In this document: positions 45,027 to 52,639 of the stretch, one piece after another
Position numbering within the stretch: position 1 is the stretch's first letter
How the letters are laid out: each line of letters opens with the position of its first letter
DNA from: Rhodohalobacter sp. 614A
Lineage (GTDB): Bacteria > Bacteroidota > Rhodothermia > Balneolales > Balneolaceae
Direction of reading: 5' to 3'
DNA: 64,000 nucleotides
Assembly: GCF_021462415.1 (NCBI RefSeq)
Contig: NZ_JAKEDS010000001.1
Span: 902,273-966,272 of the forward strand
Program-made: the position numbers and the translations under genes
The notes under the pieces: generated by a model
Seen by the model: the letters and a program-made list of their open reading frames with translations, nothing else
Told to the model about the DNA's origin: nothing
Databases searched by the model: none

Positions 45027-46105
45027 GTCGTTCTGATTTAAAAAAAAGAAAAATATCGTCCATATCACTCAGAACGGCTTTTCCGTCTGCGCTGATGATT
45101 ACTCTGGTCGGTTTTTGTTTCCAGTACCTCTTCCTTTCAATTAGCCTATCGCAATCCATCGGGTTTGTTCTGGCTCTTTTTATTTCATCTTTTGGGATTG
45201 TTTACTTGGTATCGGCACGGCTTCACAATAAACGGGTGCGGACGTTGTATGGAATTGTTAAAAATATATCCCGGAAAAAATTCAAAGAATACAACAACAA
45301 TCCCGACCAGAAGAATGATGAGCTTGATTATTTAATTGAACGCTCCATTCAGGCGAGTGATACGGTTAGCAAAGAGCTGGCCCGGCTCAATAAAATTGAA
45401 AATTACCGCAAGGAATTTATCGGTGATATTTCTCACGAGCTGAAGACGCCCATTTTTGCCATCCAGGGATTTATTGAAACCCTTTTAAACGGAGCCATTC
45501 ACGATAAAAATGTGAACGAAGTATTCCTCAAAAAAACAATGCGGAACGTGAACCGGCTCATCTATCTAACCAATGATTTGATGGAAATTTCGCGCCTGGA
45601 GACCGGCGAGCTGAAATCGAATATCAAAGAGATGTATTTGCGTGATGTGGTTTTGGATGTGGTGGAGAGTCTTCAGTACAAAGCTCAAAAAGAGAATATT
45701 GAAATCCGGGTGAAGGATTTTGACAAAAATATCCAGGTTCGGGCAGATCGCAATCAGGTAAAACAAGTACTGATCAACCTGATTGAAAACGGAATGAAGT
45801 ACAATAAGCCCGGCGGTTATGTTGAAATTGGAGTGACGGATTTCAAAAAATTGAAGGACAAACTTCTTCTTTATGTTCGGGATACGGGAATCGGGATTGA
45901 GAAGAAGGATTTAAAGCGGGTTACCGAACGGTTCTTCAGAGTGGATAAATCGCGCTCAAGAGAAAAAGGAGGGACCGGACTCGGCCTGGCCATCGTGAAA
46001 CATATTGTAGAAGCACATGGCGAAAAATTGTTTATTGAAAGCTCGCCCGAAGAAGGTTCCACATTCAGTATTACACTCACAAAGACCAATCCCGTTTTGG
46101 TTTGA
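45023..46105 (+). CDS. Sensor histidine kinase, PhoR-like
   Basis: 360 residues. Two closely spaced membrane helices near the N-terminus (about 18-65) with almost no periplasmic loop, a linker, then the dimerisation domain with His138 in FIGDISHELKTP. The ATPase domain has N box NQVKQVLINLIENGMKY, G1 YVRDTGIGI, F and G2 boxes (RFFRVDKSRSREKGGTGLGL). It phosphorylates the response regulator encoded immediately upstream, with which it overlaps by 4 bases. Without a periplasmic sensor it probably reads a membrane or intracellular signal through a partner. Confidence 0.93.
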   Translation: MSRSDLKKRKISSISLRTAFPSALMITLVGFCFQYLFLSISLSQSIGFVLALFISSFGIVYLVSARLHNKRVRTLYGIVKNISRKKFKEYNNNPDQKNDELDYLIERSIQASDTVSKELARLNKIENYRKEFIGDISHELKTPIFAIQGFIETLLNGAIHDKNVNEVFLKKTMRNVNRLIYLTNDLMEISRLETGELKSNIKEMYLRDVVLDVVESLQYKAQKENIEIRVKDFDKNIQVRADRNQVKQVLINLIENGMKYNKPGGYVEIGVTDFKKLKDKLLLYVRDTGIGIEKKDLKRVTERFFRVDKSRSREKGGTGLGLAIVKHIVEAHGEKLFIESSPEEGSTFSITLTKTNPVLV

Positions 46106-46162
46106 TTTGGTTTTGCCTACCTTTCCCTGCATCCAAAATCATTTGGGACGAGTTTTAACATA

Positions 46163-46197
46163 GCCACAAAACGTCGAGAGTTTTATGATTTTGTGGC
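46163..46197. terminator. Inverted repeat after the two-component pair, possible terminator
   Basis: GCCACAAAA (46163-46171) pairs with TTTTGTGGC (46189-46197) across a 17-base loop. It lies between the kinase stop and the next gene. No T tract follows the stem, so termination is only likely. Confidence 0.45.
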
Positions 46198-46233
46198 TCA
46201 CCATAATAAAGGTTAATTCAAAAAAATTATAGA

Positions 46234-47310
46234 ATGGTCTATGCAGTGATTATGGCTGGCGGAGTGGGGACGCGCTTTTGGCCGAAGAGCCGTAAATCTA
46301 ATCCCAAACAATTTTTAAACCTGTTTGGCGAAACTACCATGATTCAGCAAACGGTAGAAAGATTGAATGGATTCATCGAGCCGGAAAATGTGGTGGTGGT
46401 TACCAACCGGGATTATGTTTCGCTTGTGAAAGAACAGTTGCCTGCTGTTGATCCTTCTTTCATTATTGGTGAACCGATTGCGCGAAATACGGCGCCATGT
46501 ATTGCCTCGGCGGCAGCACTTTTACACAAACAAGATCCTGATTCTGTGATGATTGTCCTGCCGGCCGATCACAGGATTGGAAATCCCAAAGCATTCAAGC
46601 AGGTACTAAAAACGGCAGTTAAAACCGCAAGGAATGAGCAGAGCCTGGTAACGCTGGGTATCAAACCACACCGGCCGGAAACCGGTTATGGATACATTCA
46701 GAGATCTTTGGAGCCGGTGATTGACGATTCTGAACTTCCGGTTTTTAAAGTTCAGAAATTCACCGAGAAACCAGATGCAGAAACGGCAGAACGGTTTTTG
46801 GAATCGGGTGATTACCTGTGGAACAGCGGTATTTTTATCTGGAAGACGAGTGTAATTCTTGAAGCTTTTAAGCAGCAAATTCCAGCAATTTATAAAGAAG
46901 CCAAAGCTCTTGAATCTTCTGAATTTTCTGATGAAGATGTTCATGAATTTTATCAAGCCTGTCCGTCTATTTCCATTGATTACGGAATTATGGAGAATGC
47001 GGATAAAGTTAATGTAGTGCCGGGTGATTTTGATTGGAATGATGTGGGAAGCTGGAAGGCCGTTCACGAGCTCTCTGATAAAGACGATAACGGAAATGCC
47101 TCGGTTAACACAGACGCTCTGTTTGTGAATTCCGACGGAAACTATGCATCCACCAAGGGAAAAAAACTGGTAGCTTTTGCTGGGGTAAAAAACATCGCCC
47201 TTGTTGAAACGGATGACGCCATTTTAGTTGTAAACCTGGATGAAGCGCAGGATGTAAAAGAGGTTGTTGAAGAACTAAAGGAAAACGAAGAGACGAATAA
47301 ATACCTTTAA
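46234..47310 (+). CDS. Mannose-1-phosphate guanylyltransferase
   Basis: 358 residues. Makes GDP-mannose from mannose-1-phosphate and GTP for polysaccharide or glycolipid synthesis. The nucleotidyl-transfer signature is AVIMAGGVGTRFWPKSR followed by NPKQF; IGEPIARNTAPCIASAA and LPADHRI carry metal and GTP contacts; KFTEKPDAETAERFLESG and YLWNSGIFIW are typical of the ManC/RfbM group. It has only the nucleotidyltransferase domain; the isomerase domain of bifunctional ManC is absent. Convergent with the MBL hydrolase gene, 48 bases away. Confidence 0.94.
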   Translation: MVYAVIMAGGVGTRFWPKSRKSNPKQFLNLFGETTMIQQTVERLNGFIEPENVVVVTNRDYVSLVKEQLPAVDPSFIIGEPIARNTAPCIASAAALLHKQDPDSVMIVLPADHRIGNPKAFKQVLKTAVKTARNEQSLVTLGIKPHRPETGYGYIQRSLEPVIDDSELPVFKVQKFTEKPDAETAERFLESGDYLWNSGIFIWKTSVILEAFKQQIPAIYKEAKALESSEFSDEDVHEFYQACPSISIDYGIMENADKVNVVPGDFDWNDVGSWKAVHELSDKDDNGNASVNTDALFVNSDGNYASTKGKKLVAFAGVKNIALVETDDAILVVNLDEAQDVKEVVEELKENEETNKYL

Positions 47311-47357
47311 GCTGAACGTATTTTCGGGCAGAAGTAAAGCCATCTCCATTTCCCGGT

Positions 47358-48116
47358 TCAGATTTCAATCTCAAGCTGATCGTATGCCAAACGGATGTGT
47401 TTTGGCAATTTCTGATTTGTCTTCTCATGATCAACATAAGAATTCATGTGAATGAGATATGTTCTTTGCGCGCCGATTTCGTTCGCTATGTCCACAGCTT
47501 CGGGGATGGTAAGATGAGTTGGATGCTTCGGTTCCCATCGTAGTCCGCTAAGTACAAGAACTTTGCTGCCCTTCACTTTTTCCATTGTGGAGTCGGGAAT
47601 TTCCTTTACGTCCGTCATGTACGAAAAGTCATTCACCCGAAATCCCAGAATTTCAATACTGCCGTGTTGGTATGGAAGGGGAGTGATTTCGAGATCCCGG
47701 AATGTTTGATTTGATTCAATCACTTCCATATCGAGCGAGGTGGATCCGGGGTACTTTCCATCTCCGAACATATAATCGAAACGGGTTTTGATAGATTGGA
47801 TGGCCCGTTCAGAACTCAGGAGAGGGATGGAAGTCTTCTGGGCATAATTATAAGACCGAAGATCATCCAGACCGGCAATATGGTCCATATGTTCGTGGGT
47901 AATTAAGACCAGGTCAATATGCCGAATGTTTGACCGAATGCTTTGAATACGAAATTCAGGCCCTATATCAATCACAACAGAGGTTTGATCTGTTTGAAGC
48001 CAGGCCGAACAGCGGGTACGTTGATTCCTCGGGTCGTTGCCAATCATCTCGCGGCCAAAACCACCGGCAACAGGTACGCCCATGGAAGTGCCGGTTCCAA
48101 GAAAGGTGCATTTCAT
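47358..48116 (-). CDS. MBL-fold metal-dependent hydrolase, PhnP-like
   Basis: 252 residues from ATG 48116 (MKCTFLGTGTSMGVP), the position where family members start. In-frame ATGs at 48131 and 48146 lie inside the end of the preceding gene. The metal site is THEHMDHIAGLDDLR with later His in LPYQHGSIEILG, THLTIPEA and YLIHMNSYVDHE. PhnP-like enzymes cleave cyclic phosphodiesters, often as a repair step; the substrate here is open. It follows the 95-codon gene directly and is probably coupled to it. Confidence 0.9.
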   Translation of the reverse strand: MKCTFLGTGTSMGVPVAGGFGREMIGNDPRNQRTRCSAWLQTDQTSVVIDIGPEFRIQSIRSNIRHIDLVLITHEHMDHIAGLDDLRSYNYAQKTSIPLLSSERAIQSIKTRFDYMFGDGKYPGSTSLDMEVIESNQTFRDLEITPLPYQHGSIEILGFRVNDFSYMTDVKEIPDSTMEKVKGSKVLVLSGLRWEPKHPTHLTIPEAVDIANEIGAQRTYLIHMNSYVDHEKTNQKLPKHIRLAYDQLEIEI

Positions 48117-48120
48117 TTTT

Positions 48121-48408
48121 TTAAGATTCATCTTCTGCCTGGTCAAACCGCTCTAACCGTTCCCAAATTATTTCGAGCTCTTTTCGGACGGCTGGTTTTA
48201 TGAAGAGTGTATCGGGGCCAATGTGGTCAATCACCCGTGCTAAAATTACAGCTTGAGATTCGGCAGGACGGTTTTTGTTGATCACCACGAGTTTTTCGCC
48301 CTCTATGATGCATTGGTCTCCCCTGAATGTTCCGCGTTCTTTTCTGATGGTGAAACCACCCCGCTCGCATAAACTTTCAAGTTCCAGTAATAACTTCTCA
48401 ATCTTCAT
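48121..48408 (-). CDS. Small conserved-looking protein of unknown function
   Basis: 95 residues, MKIEKLLLELESLCERGGF, then a compact beta-rich section (FRGDQCIIEGEKLVVINKNR) and a C-terminal helical tail. No domain recognised. A real gene is likely because it fills the gap between two same-strand genes, has a clean start 6 bases after the preceding stop, and ends 4 bases before the MBL hydrolase start. Cysteines at about 14 and 32 are not arranged as a zinc site. Confidence 0.75.
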   Translation of the reverse strand: MKIEKLLLELESLCERGGFTIRKERGTFRGDQCIIEGEKLVVINKNRPAESQAVILARVIDHIGPDTLFIKPAVRKELEIIWERLERFDQAEDES

Positions 48409-48414
48409 TCCTAA

Positions 48415-49155
48415 CTAAAATGCGTATCCGATTGTAATGGAGTGCGAAGTATAATCATAATCATTCAAATCTCCCTCAATTCGATAGCGGTTATAATCAA
48501 AATAGTAACCGAGTGTTAGAGCATTTGACCCAAATAAATTGTTGATATGGAGTAATGCCTTTCCATCAAATTTAAAAAGATTTCCACCAAAAAGTGACCC
48601 TTGCGAGAAGCTGAATCCATAATTCGGAGTTGATCTTATATCTAAAGTCACAGCATCTCCAAGATTAAATATGGTTGAAAGGCCTGTACCAATAGACAGC
48701 GAGCTTTGCAAAAACTCGGCATTCGATTGATTTTTGCGAATCTGCTTCAAATCAGATGTTATTTGAAGTGGAAGCATCAGTAAAAAATTTTGAGCCCGTG
48801 CAATCGGGAAACCATTATATAAACGTCCGTTAAGATTTAAAAACGATGCATCGTCCATGCCTGTGAGCGTTCCCCCAATGGCAAAACTCAAATCGAGGCC
48901 CGGGCTGTCGAGCCGAAGGCGGATGATACTGTCGTTGAAATCGACGCGCTCCCGATCTGATATCCCTTCACCCTGATAAGAAAAATCGGCAAGTTCCCAG
49001 CTTGCGCCTATCATCGTGTAAAAGTAGATCCCTTCCCGGCGCCCGGGTTCGTCATCACTAATGGAAAACATTTGGGCTTGAGATGAAATCGGTAAAAGAA
49101 TGAAAATTGTGCCGGTGAGAATAGCTGTAAATAAAAATTTTAAATAATATTTCAT
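48415..49155 (-). CDS. Exported protein, probable outer-membrane beta-barrel
   Basis: 246 residues from ATG 49155, giving the signal MKYYLKFLFTAILTGTIFIL with cleavage after SSQA. The earlier frame start at 49209 would bury the signal. The mature part alternates polar and hydrophobic residues in strand-like segments (LDLSFAIGGTL, ALTLGYYFDYNRYRIEGDL) and ends HSITIGYAF, an aromatic C-terminus usual for outer-membrane barrels. Specific function unknown. It precedes two co-directional genes on the minus strand. Confidence 0.75.
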   Translation of the reverse strand: MKYYLKFLFTAILTGTIFILLPISSQAQMFSISDDEPGRREGIYFYTMIGASWELADFSYQGEGISDRERVDFNDSIIRLRLDSPGLDLSFAIGGTLTGMDDASFLNLNGRLYNGFPIARAQNFLLMLPLQITSDLKQIRKNQSNAEFLQSSLSIGTGLSTIFNLGDAVTLDIRSTPNYGFSFSQGSLFGGNLFKFDGKALLHINNLFGSNALTLGYYFDYNRYRIEGDLNDYDYTSHSITIGYAF

Positions 49156-49212
49156 CTTCGGAATGATATGGTGCAGAAAATCAGTTAACCCTAAAAATAG
49201 TTGGATCACCTT

Positions 49213-49755
49213 ATGAAAACAATAATACTGTTACTTACTTCAATTTCTTTCCTGATGATAACGAACGAACGCGCAGATAGTGTCTATCAATATGAACTTA
49301 ATTCATTAGACGGTGAAAACATTTCATTGTCTGATTTTGAAGGCGATTTACTTTTGATTGTAAACACAGCATCCGAGTGTGGGTTTACACCGCAATACGA
49401 AGGGTTGCAAGAGCTTTATCAAACATATTCCGGCCAGGGGTTCAAGGTTCTTGGATTTCCTGCAAATAATTTTGGCGGACAAGAACCGGGAACGGATAAG
49501 GAAATCGCTCAGTTTTGTCAGGCGAATTATGGAGTTTCATTCCCGATGTTTTCAAAGGTTTCTGTAAAAGGTGATGATCAACATCCGCTTTTTAGCTATC
49601 TGACAGACGCAGAAAACCCGGATTTTACAGGAGATATCTCATGGAATTTTGAAAAATTTCTCATTGATCGGAACGGAAATGTCGTGAGAAGATTTAAAAG
49701 TAATGTTGAACCCATGAGCGAAGAACTGATTGCTGCCGTAGAAGGGAATTTATAG
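49213..49755 (+). CDS. Exported glutathione peroxidase-family thiol peroxidase
   Basis: 180 residues from ATG 49213; an earlier TTG at 49201 is rejected. An N-terminal hydrophobic segment suggests export to the periplasm. The catalytic set is Cys56 in NTASECGFTPQYEGLQ, Gln in FPANNFGGQEPG and Trp/Asn in SWNFEKFLIDRNG. The usual second Cys sits in AQFCQANYGV, which fits a thioredoxin-dependent peroxidase with Cys rather than selenocysteine. It reduces peroxides. Divergent from the barrel gene by 57 bases and closed by a strong terminator. Confidence 0.92.
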   Translation: MKTIILLLTSISFLMITNERADSVYQYELNSLDGENISLSDFEGDLLLIVNTASECGFTPQYEGLQELYQTYSGQGFKVLGFPANNFGGQEPGTDKEIAQFCQANYGVSFPMFSKVSVKGDDQHPLFSYLTDAENPDFTGDISWNFEKFLIDRNGNVVRRFKSNVEPMSEELIAAVEGNL

Positions 49756-49787
49756 ATCGTTTTTCCTTACATACATCCCATCCCGAT

Positions 49788-49820
49788 AAAGGGCTCCGGC
49801 TGATCCTGGAGCCCTTATTT
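49788..49820 (+). terminator. Terminator after the peroxidase gene
   Basis: AAAGGGCTCC (49788-49797) pairs with GGAGCCCTT (49808-49816), followed by a short T-rich run. Confidence 0.88.
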
Positions 49821-49911
49821 ATTGAAATAATTAGAAAGGAAATTCTATTGACTTCATGCACAGAACGTCTTTATATTTAAGTCTCTCAAAAAATTGAGAA
49901 ATTGACATATT

Positions 49912-49985
49912 GGTCCGGTAGTTCAGTTGGTTAGAACGCCTGCCTGTCACGCAGGAGGTCGAGGGTTCGAGTCCCTTCCGGATCG
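49912..49985 (+). tRNA. tRNA-Asp (anticodon GTC)
   Basis: 74 bases folding as a complete tRNA. The acceptor stem GGTCCGG pairs with CCGGATC, with one G-U and discriminator G at 49985. Anticodon stem CCTGC/GCAGG holds a loop with GTC at 49946-49948, and the T arm has GGTTCGAGTCC. CCA is not encoded. Its 3' half is the attachment site of the element that follows, and further copies of that half lie at 54818 and 55211. The gene stays intact because the integrated sequence restores the 3' end. Confidence 0.97.
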
Positions 49986-49987
49986 CT
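49944..49987 (+). repeat. attL of the integrated element (tRNA-Asp 3' end)
   Basis: These 44 bases, from the anticodon loop to two bases beyond the tRNA, recur exactly at 54818-54861. That length of perfect identity at a tRNA 3' end, with an integrase gene next to the other copy, identifies the left attachment junction. Confidence 0.92.
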
Positions 49988-49994
49988 TTCCTAT

Positions 49995-50029
49995 AAGCCC
50001 TTAACTCCCATCGAGTTAGGGGCTTTTTT
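49995..50029 (+). terminator. Terminator supplied by the element to tRNA-Asp
   Basis: AAGCCC and TAACTC (49995-50007) pair with GAGTTA and GGGCTT (50013-50025), followed by T6. It differs from the native tRNA terminator, which insertion has moved beyond 54873, so the element brought a replacement. Confidence 0.88.
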
Positions 50030-50070
50030 GTTTCCTTAAAAACCTTCTTTTGTGTAACCTTCATTTTTTC

Positions 50071-50091
50071 GGGGACAACATAGGGACAACA
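50071..50091 (+). repeat. Left arm-type integrase repeats
   Basis: Two tandem copies of GGGACAACA, at 50072-50080 and 50083-50091, spaced 11 bases (one helical turn), about 85 bases inside attL. The same doublet occurs near the right end at 54676-54696 in the same orientation. Tyrosine integrases bind such arm sites. Confidence 0.7.
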
Positions 50092-50559
50092 AAAAATGAT
50101 CTGCCTCCCTTATTTTTGAAGATATTCACACTCACATTTTGAGAGCAAACTCCCCCCTTACTACAGGTTGACAGATAAAAACATTACTTAAGCGAACGGT
50201 TTCCAGTATAGGTGTATAAAAGGTGTCGAAGTAGGGGGGGAGCTATACACAAAGGAGGGGCTTCCTCTTGGTGCTGGTATTTAGAGGCCGGTGCGGTTGC
50301 GGCCTTGCCCCCTGGAATGAGTGAACGTGTACGCCGTAAGCAAGGCCAACAGGTCAACGCTCCCCCTCTGGCATTGCGAAGGCGAACTTTACATAATTTC
50401 TGTATATACGACAGCCGGACAAGGGGAAACAGTTAAGTGAGGAGAGCTGTTGTATAACATCAATTATGTAAAAGTGAGTGAATGAAAGGGGGCTGGAAGG
50501 CCTCTGACTGTCGATTATAGACAATGGAAAGCGCCGGTTTTACCGGCGCGTTACCTCCA
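50092..50559. other. Non-coding left end of the element, rich in secondary structure
   Basis: 468 bases with no convincing gene. Visible structure: GTGTATA (50212-50218) with TATACAC (50244-50250); GGCCTTGC (50301-50308) with GCAAGGCC (50340-50347); G-rich runs such as the seven Gs near 50234. GCGCCGGT/ACCGGCGC (50531-50549) acts as terminator for the minus-strand genes. It could be an origin of replication, a structured RNA or both. A 74-codon frame at 50212 overlaps these stems and looks spurious. Confidence 0.5.
50531..50551 (-). terminator. Terminator at the end of the element's gene block
   Basis: Perfect stem GCGCCGGT (50531-50538) with ACCGGCGC (50542-50549) over a 3-base loop, followed on the minus strand by TTTCC. 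It lies 9 bases after the stop of the last element gene. Confidence 0.65.
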
Positions 50560-50889
50560 TCAAATCTTAAGAACCTCAACTAAGCTGTGAAGGTCATCAA
50601 GTAGGTTCTGTTGTTTCTGCAAGGTTATAGGCTTCCTGGTAGCTCTTCTCTTTGCACGCTCCAGAAAATCCATAACTCCAAGAAATAAGGCTGTCTGGAA
50701 TCGGTCACTGGATACAAGTTTTTTATGAACGGTGGATAGTCTATCCAGATAGACCTCATCCTTTTCGGGATGCTCTTCTAATACTGAATGTATATTTTTC
50801 AATGTACGCTGGAGGTATTCGATTAATTCCAGATCCGTATTGAATTGAGACTTTTTGCTCTTCATAGGTACTGTTTTTGTTTCTGGCAT
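50560..50889 (-). CDS. Element protein of unknown function, last in the block
   Basis: 109 residues, mostly helical by eye (DLELIEYLQRTLKNIHSVLE, RFQTALFLGVMDFLERAKRR). Basic patch AKRRATRKPITLQKQQ near the C-terminus. No family recognised. It begins 11 bases after the preceding gene and is probably co-transcribed with it. Confidence 0.65.
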   Translation of the reverse strand: MPETKTVPMKSKKSQFNTDLELIEYLQRTLKNIHSVLEEHPEKDEVYLDRLSTVHKKLVSSDRFQTALFLGVMDFLERAKRRATRKPITLQKQQNLLDDLHSLVEVLKI

Positions 50890-50900
50890 GGTAGATGGAT

Positions 50901-51218
50901 TTAAGGTTTATCTGTATTAGTAAAAAATAGCCGGTGGACTTGATCGACTAAATTCTTTGCCTGTTGATAATCGGAACTGTGACACTTCCTCTGCATTTCT
51001 TCAAAGCGGTTGTCCAGCTCTTCCAGCATGGCTTTTAAATTGCGAAAGGCATGGTAGATACCGGCGCCGGAATAGTTGGCTTCGTTCTGTTGATTTGCTA
51101 TATCGAGGCCATGTATCAAGTCATCAAGTACAATGATCTGGCTGTCGATACTGTCTCTTAGATCAATGTTGCTGACATGCGAATATTCACCAATGGTTGT
51201 TCTGTTCTCATTACTCAT
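50901..51218 (-). CDS. Small helical element protein of unknown function
   Basis: 105 residues, acidic, predicted helical (SIDSQIIVLDDLIHGLDIAN, AFRNLKAMLEELDNRFEEMQ). One Cys, no metal motif. Similar in size and style to the next gene, so the two may be partners. A G-rich gap of 139 bases separates it from the gene upstream, with room for an internal promoter. Confidence 0.65.
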   Translation of the reverse strand: MSNENRTTIGEYSHVSNIDLRDSIDSQIIVLDDLIHGLDIANQQNEANYSGAGIYHAFRNLKAMLEELDNRFEEMQRKCHSSDYQQAKNLVDQVHRLFFTNTDKP

Positions 51219-51357
51219 GGTTTATTGTTATTTTGTGTTTGGGTTAAACTTTGAGGGGGTTACTGATTGATCTCGGGATACCCCCTCCCCCCTTGGGGGT
51301 ATATTCCTTTCAGAGAGAAAAAGACTCTTAAGGCATCGGTTTCACGGGTGTAACTTC

Positions 51358-51564
51358 TTAGAGATTTTGACCGCCCCCCTTTAGTGCTACTGCAAAGACG
51401 GTGGCGCCGGTAGCAAAGGTTCCCTTCACGGTGTCATGTATCGTTACCTGGTCTGCCTCTCCATCTGATAGCTCCTGTCTAATAGCTTGCTGGCTCGAAG
51501 CATAGAAGAGAGTCCGGCCGGTCATGGTGTGGATAACTTTAAAGCGTTTGCCCTGGTTACTCAT
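51358..51564 (-). CDS. Very small element protein of unknown function
   Basis: 68 residues, MSNQGKRFKVIHTMTGRTLF. Its start overlaps the end of the preceding gene by 8 bases, which supports it being translated. It ends in a Gly-rich segment (ALKGGGQNL). No motif recognised. Confidence 0.6.
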   Translation of the reverse strand: MSNQGKRFKVIHTMTGRTLFYASSQQAIRQELSDGEADQVTIHDTVKGTFATGATVFAVALKGGGQNL

Positions 51565-52312
51565 GGTTCACCTCCACATAATTCTCATAAAAGATTTCAG
51601 GCGGTTCTCCATGCTTTCCATCCAGCTCACTTGCGTACTCTTCAATATCAGATACAAGGGTATCGTAGCTAATACCTTTCTCCAATATCTTTTGAAATAT
51701 TCCCTCCTCTATATGATCGGGGTACTCGTGCTCATACCGGATTAAGCGCCGGTAATCATTAAAGAGTTTTTCAGCTTTATCGAAGTTGGAAGAGGGAGGC
51801 TTCTCCTGCTCTGTCTCCTGTTCTTCTTCCTCTTCCTGCTCTTTTTCCTTATGCCTTTGGGAGTCCCCTTTTAGAGGTCTCTTAGGGGTCTGTTCTGATT
51901 CCTTCCATTCAACAGCCTTTGTCATTACACGTGAATGATTCTGACAGAACCAATCGAATAGGTCATGTTCAATCATCAATTGAGTGTATGATCTGTGAGC
52001 ATTGTTATTGAATGGGTCAAGAGGCTTTCGGGGGCAATATTGATCCGGTACGAAGCTGTAAAGGAGTATTCGATCTACCTTCTGGAGTACCCTTTTTTCA
52101 TCTTCATTTATGTTCTGCAGGAAGCTCTTAAGATCAATCGAATCAATACCGATCTGATAACATGCAAAGTCAAGATCAATGATCCAGACTCCAATATTAT
52201 CACAGTTATCATTGATATACTCCCAAAAGAGTTTATGGCTCGGATGAAGAATCCTATACCAACGCTCCTGCCATCGGTTGGCATTATGAAACCGTTTATG
52301 TGACTGTTGCAT
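51557..52312 (-). CDS. Probable replication-related protein of the element
   Basis: 251 residues. The N-terminal half (WYRILHPSHKLFWEYINDN followed by CDNIGVWIIDLDFACYQIG) resembles winged-helix regions at the start of primosomal or replication proteins in Bacteroidota phages and plasmids. The middle (about 135-170) is a highly charged Glu/Gln/Lys linker, and the C-terminal 80 residues are helical. No helicase or primase motif is present, so initiation or loading is more likely than catalysis. The assignment is by resemblance and by its place in a small integrative element. Confidence 0.5.
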   Translation of the reverse strand: MQQSHKRFHNANRWQERWYRILHPSHKLFWEYINDNCDNIGVWIIDLDFACYQIGIDSIDLKSFLQNINEDEKRVLQKVDRILLYSFVPDQYCPRKPLDPFNNNAHRSYTQLMIEHDLFDWFCQNHSRVMTKAVEWKESEQTPKRPLKGDSQRHKEKEQEEEEEQETEQEKPPSSNFDKAEKLFNDYRRLIRYEHEYPDHIEEGIFQKILEKGISYDTLVSDIEEYASELDGKHGEPPEIFYENYVEVNHE

Positions 52313-52324
52313 CGGTACTCTCCC

Positions 52325-52558
52325 TTACTGGCTTTCAGAAGTTCCGGCGCGTTCATCCAGCATCTTTTCTACGTCTTTCAAACGATAGCCGACAGTCCTG
52401 GAAGAGAGTCGAATTTTAGGAGGGAGGTCGCCTCTCTTCTCCATTCTCCAAAGGGTCTGTTTAGATACGGAGAGTTTCTTGGCCAAATCTAACGGCCGGA
52501 TGATTTCGATACTGTCTGTTGAATTACTCATGGTTTCTACTGTTTGTTTGCGGTTCAC
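52325..52558 (-). CDS. AlpA/excisionase-like helix-turn-helix protein
   Basis: 77 residues, or 68 from an internal ATG at 52531. The core PLDLAKKLSVSKQTLWRMEK followed by GDLPPKIRLSSRTVGYRL is the MerR-like winged helix of AlpA and excisionase proteins (Phage_AlpA/HTH_17). In P4-type elements such proteins switch on integrase or act as directionality factor. The next gene starts 13 bases later. Confidence 0.82.
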   Translation of the reverse strand: MNRKQTVETMSNSTDSIEIIRPLDLAKKLSVSKQTLWRMEKRGDLPPKIRLSSRTVGYRLKDVEKMLDERAGTSESQ

Positions 52559-52639
52559 ATTGAATACAGTAGAAACCTAAAGAGGAGGGAGAACTAAGAA
52601 CAGGTAAGCAATTTCGTTTTATAGGTAATTACTTACCTA

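Noticed and set aside
50212-50436. 74-codon plus-strand frame in the element
   Set aside because: Arg/Gly/Cys-rich with no domain, overlaps two strong DNA stems, and lies in a region where all other genes are on the minus strand.
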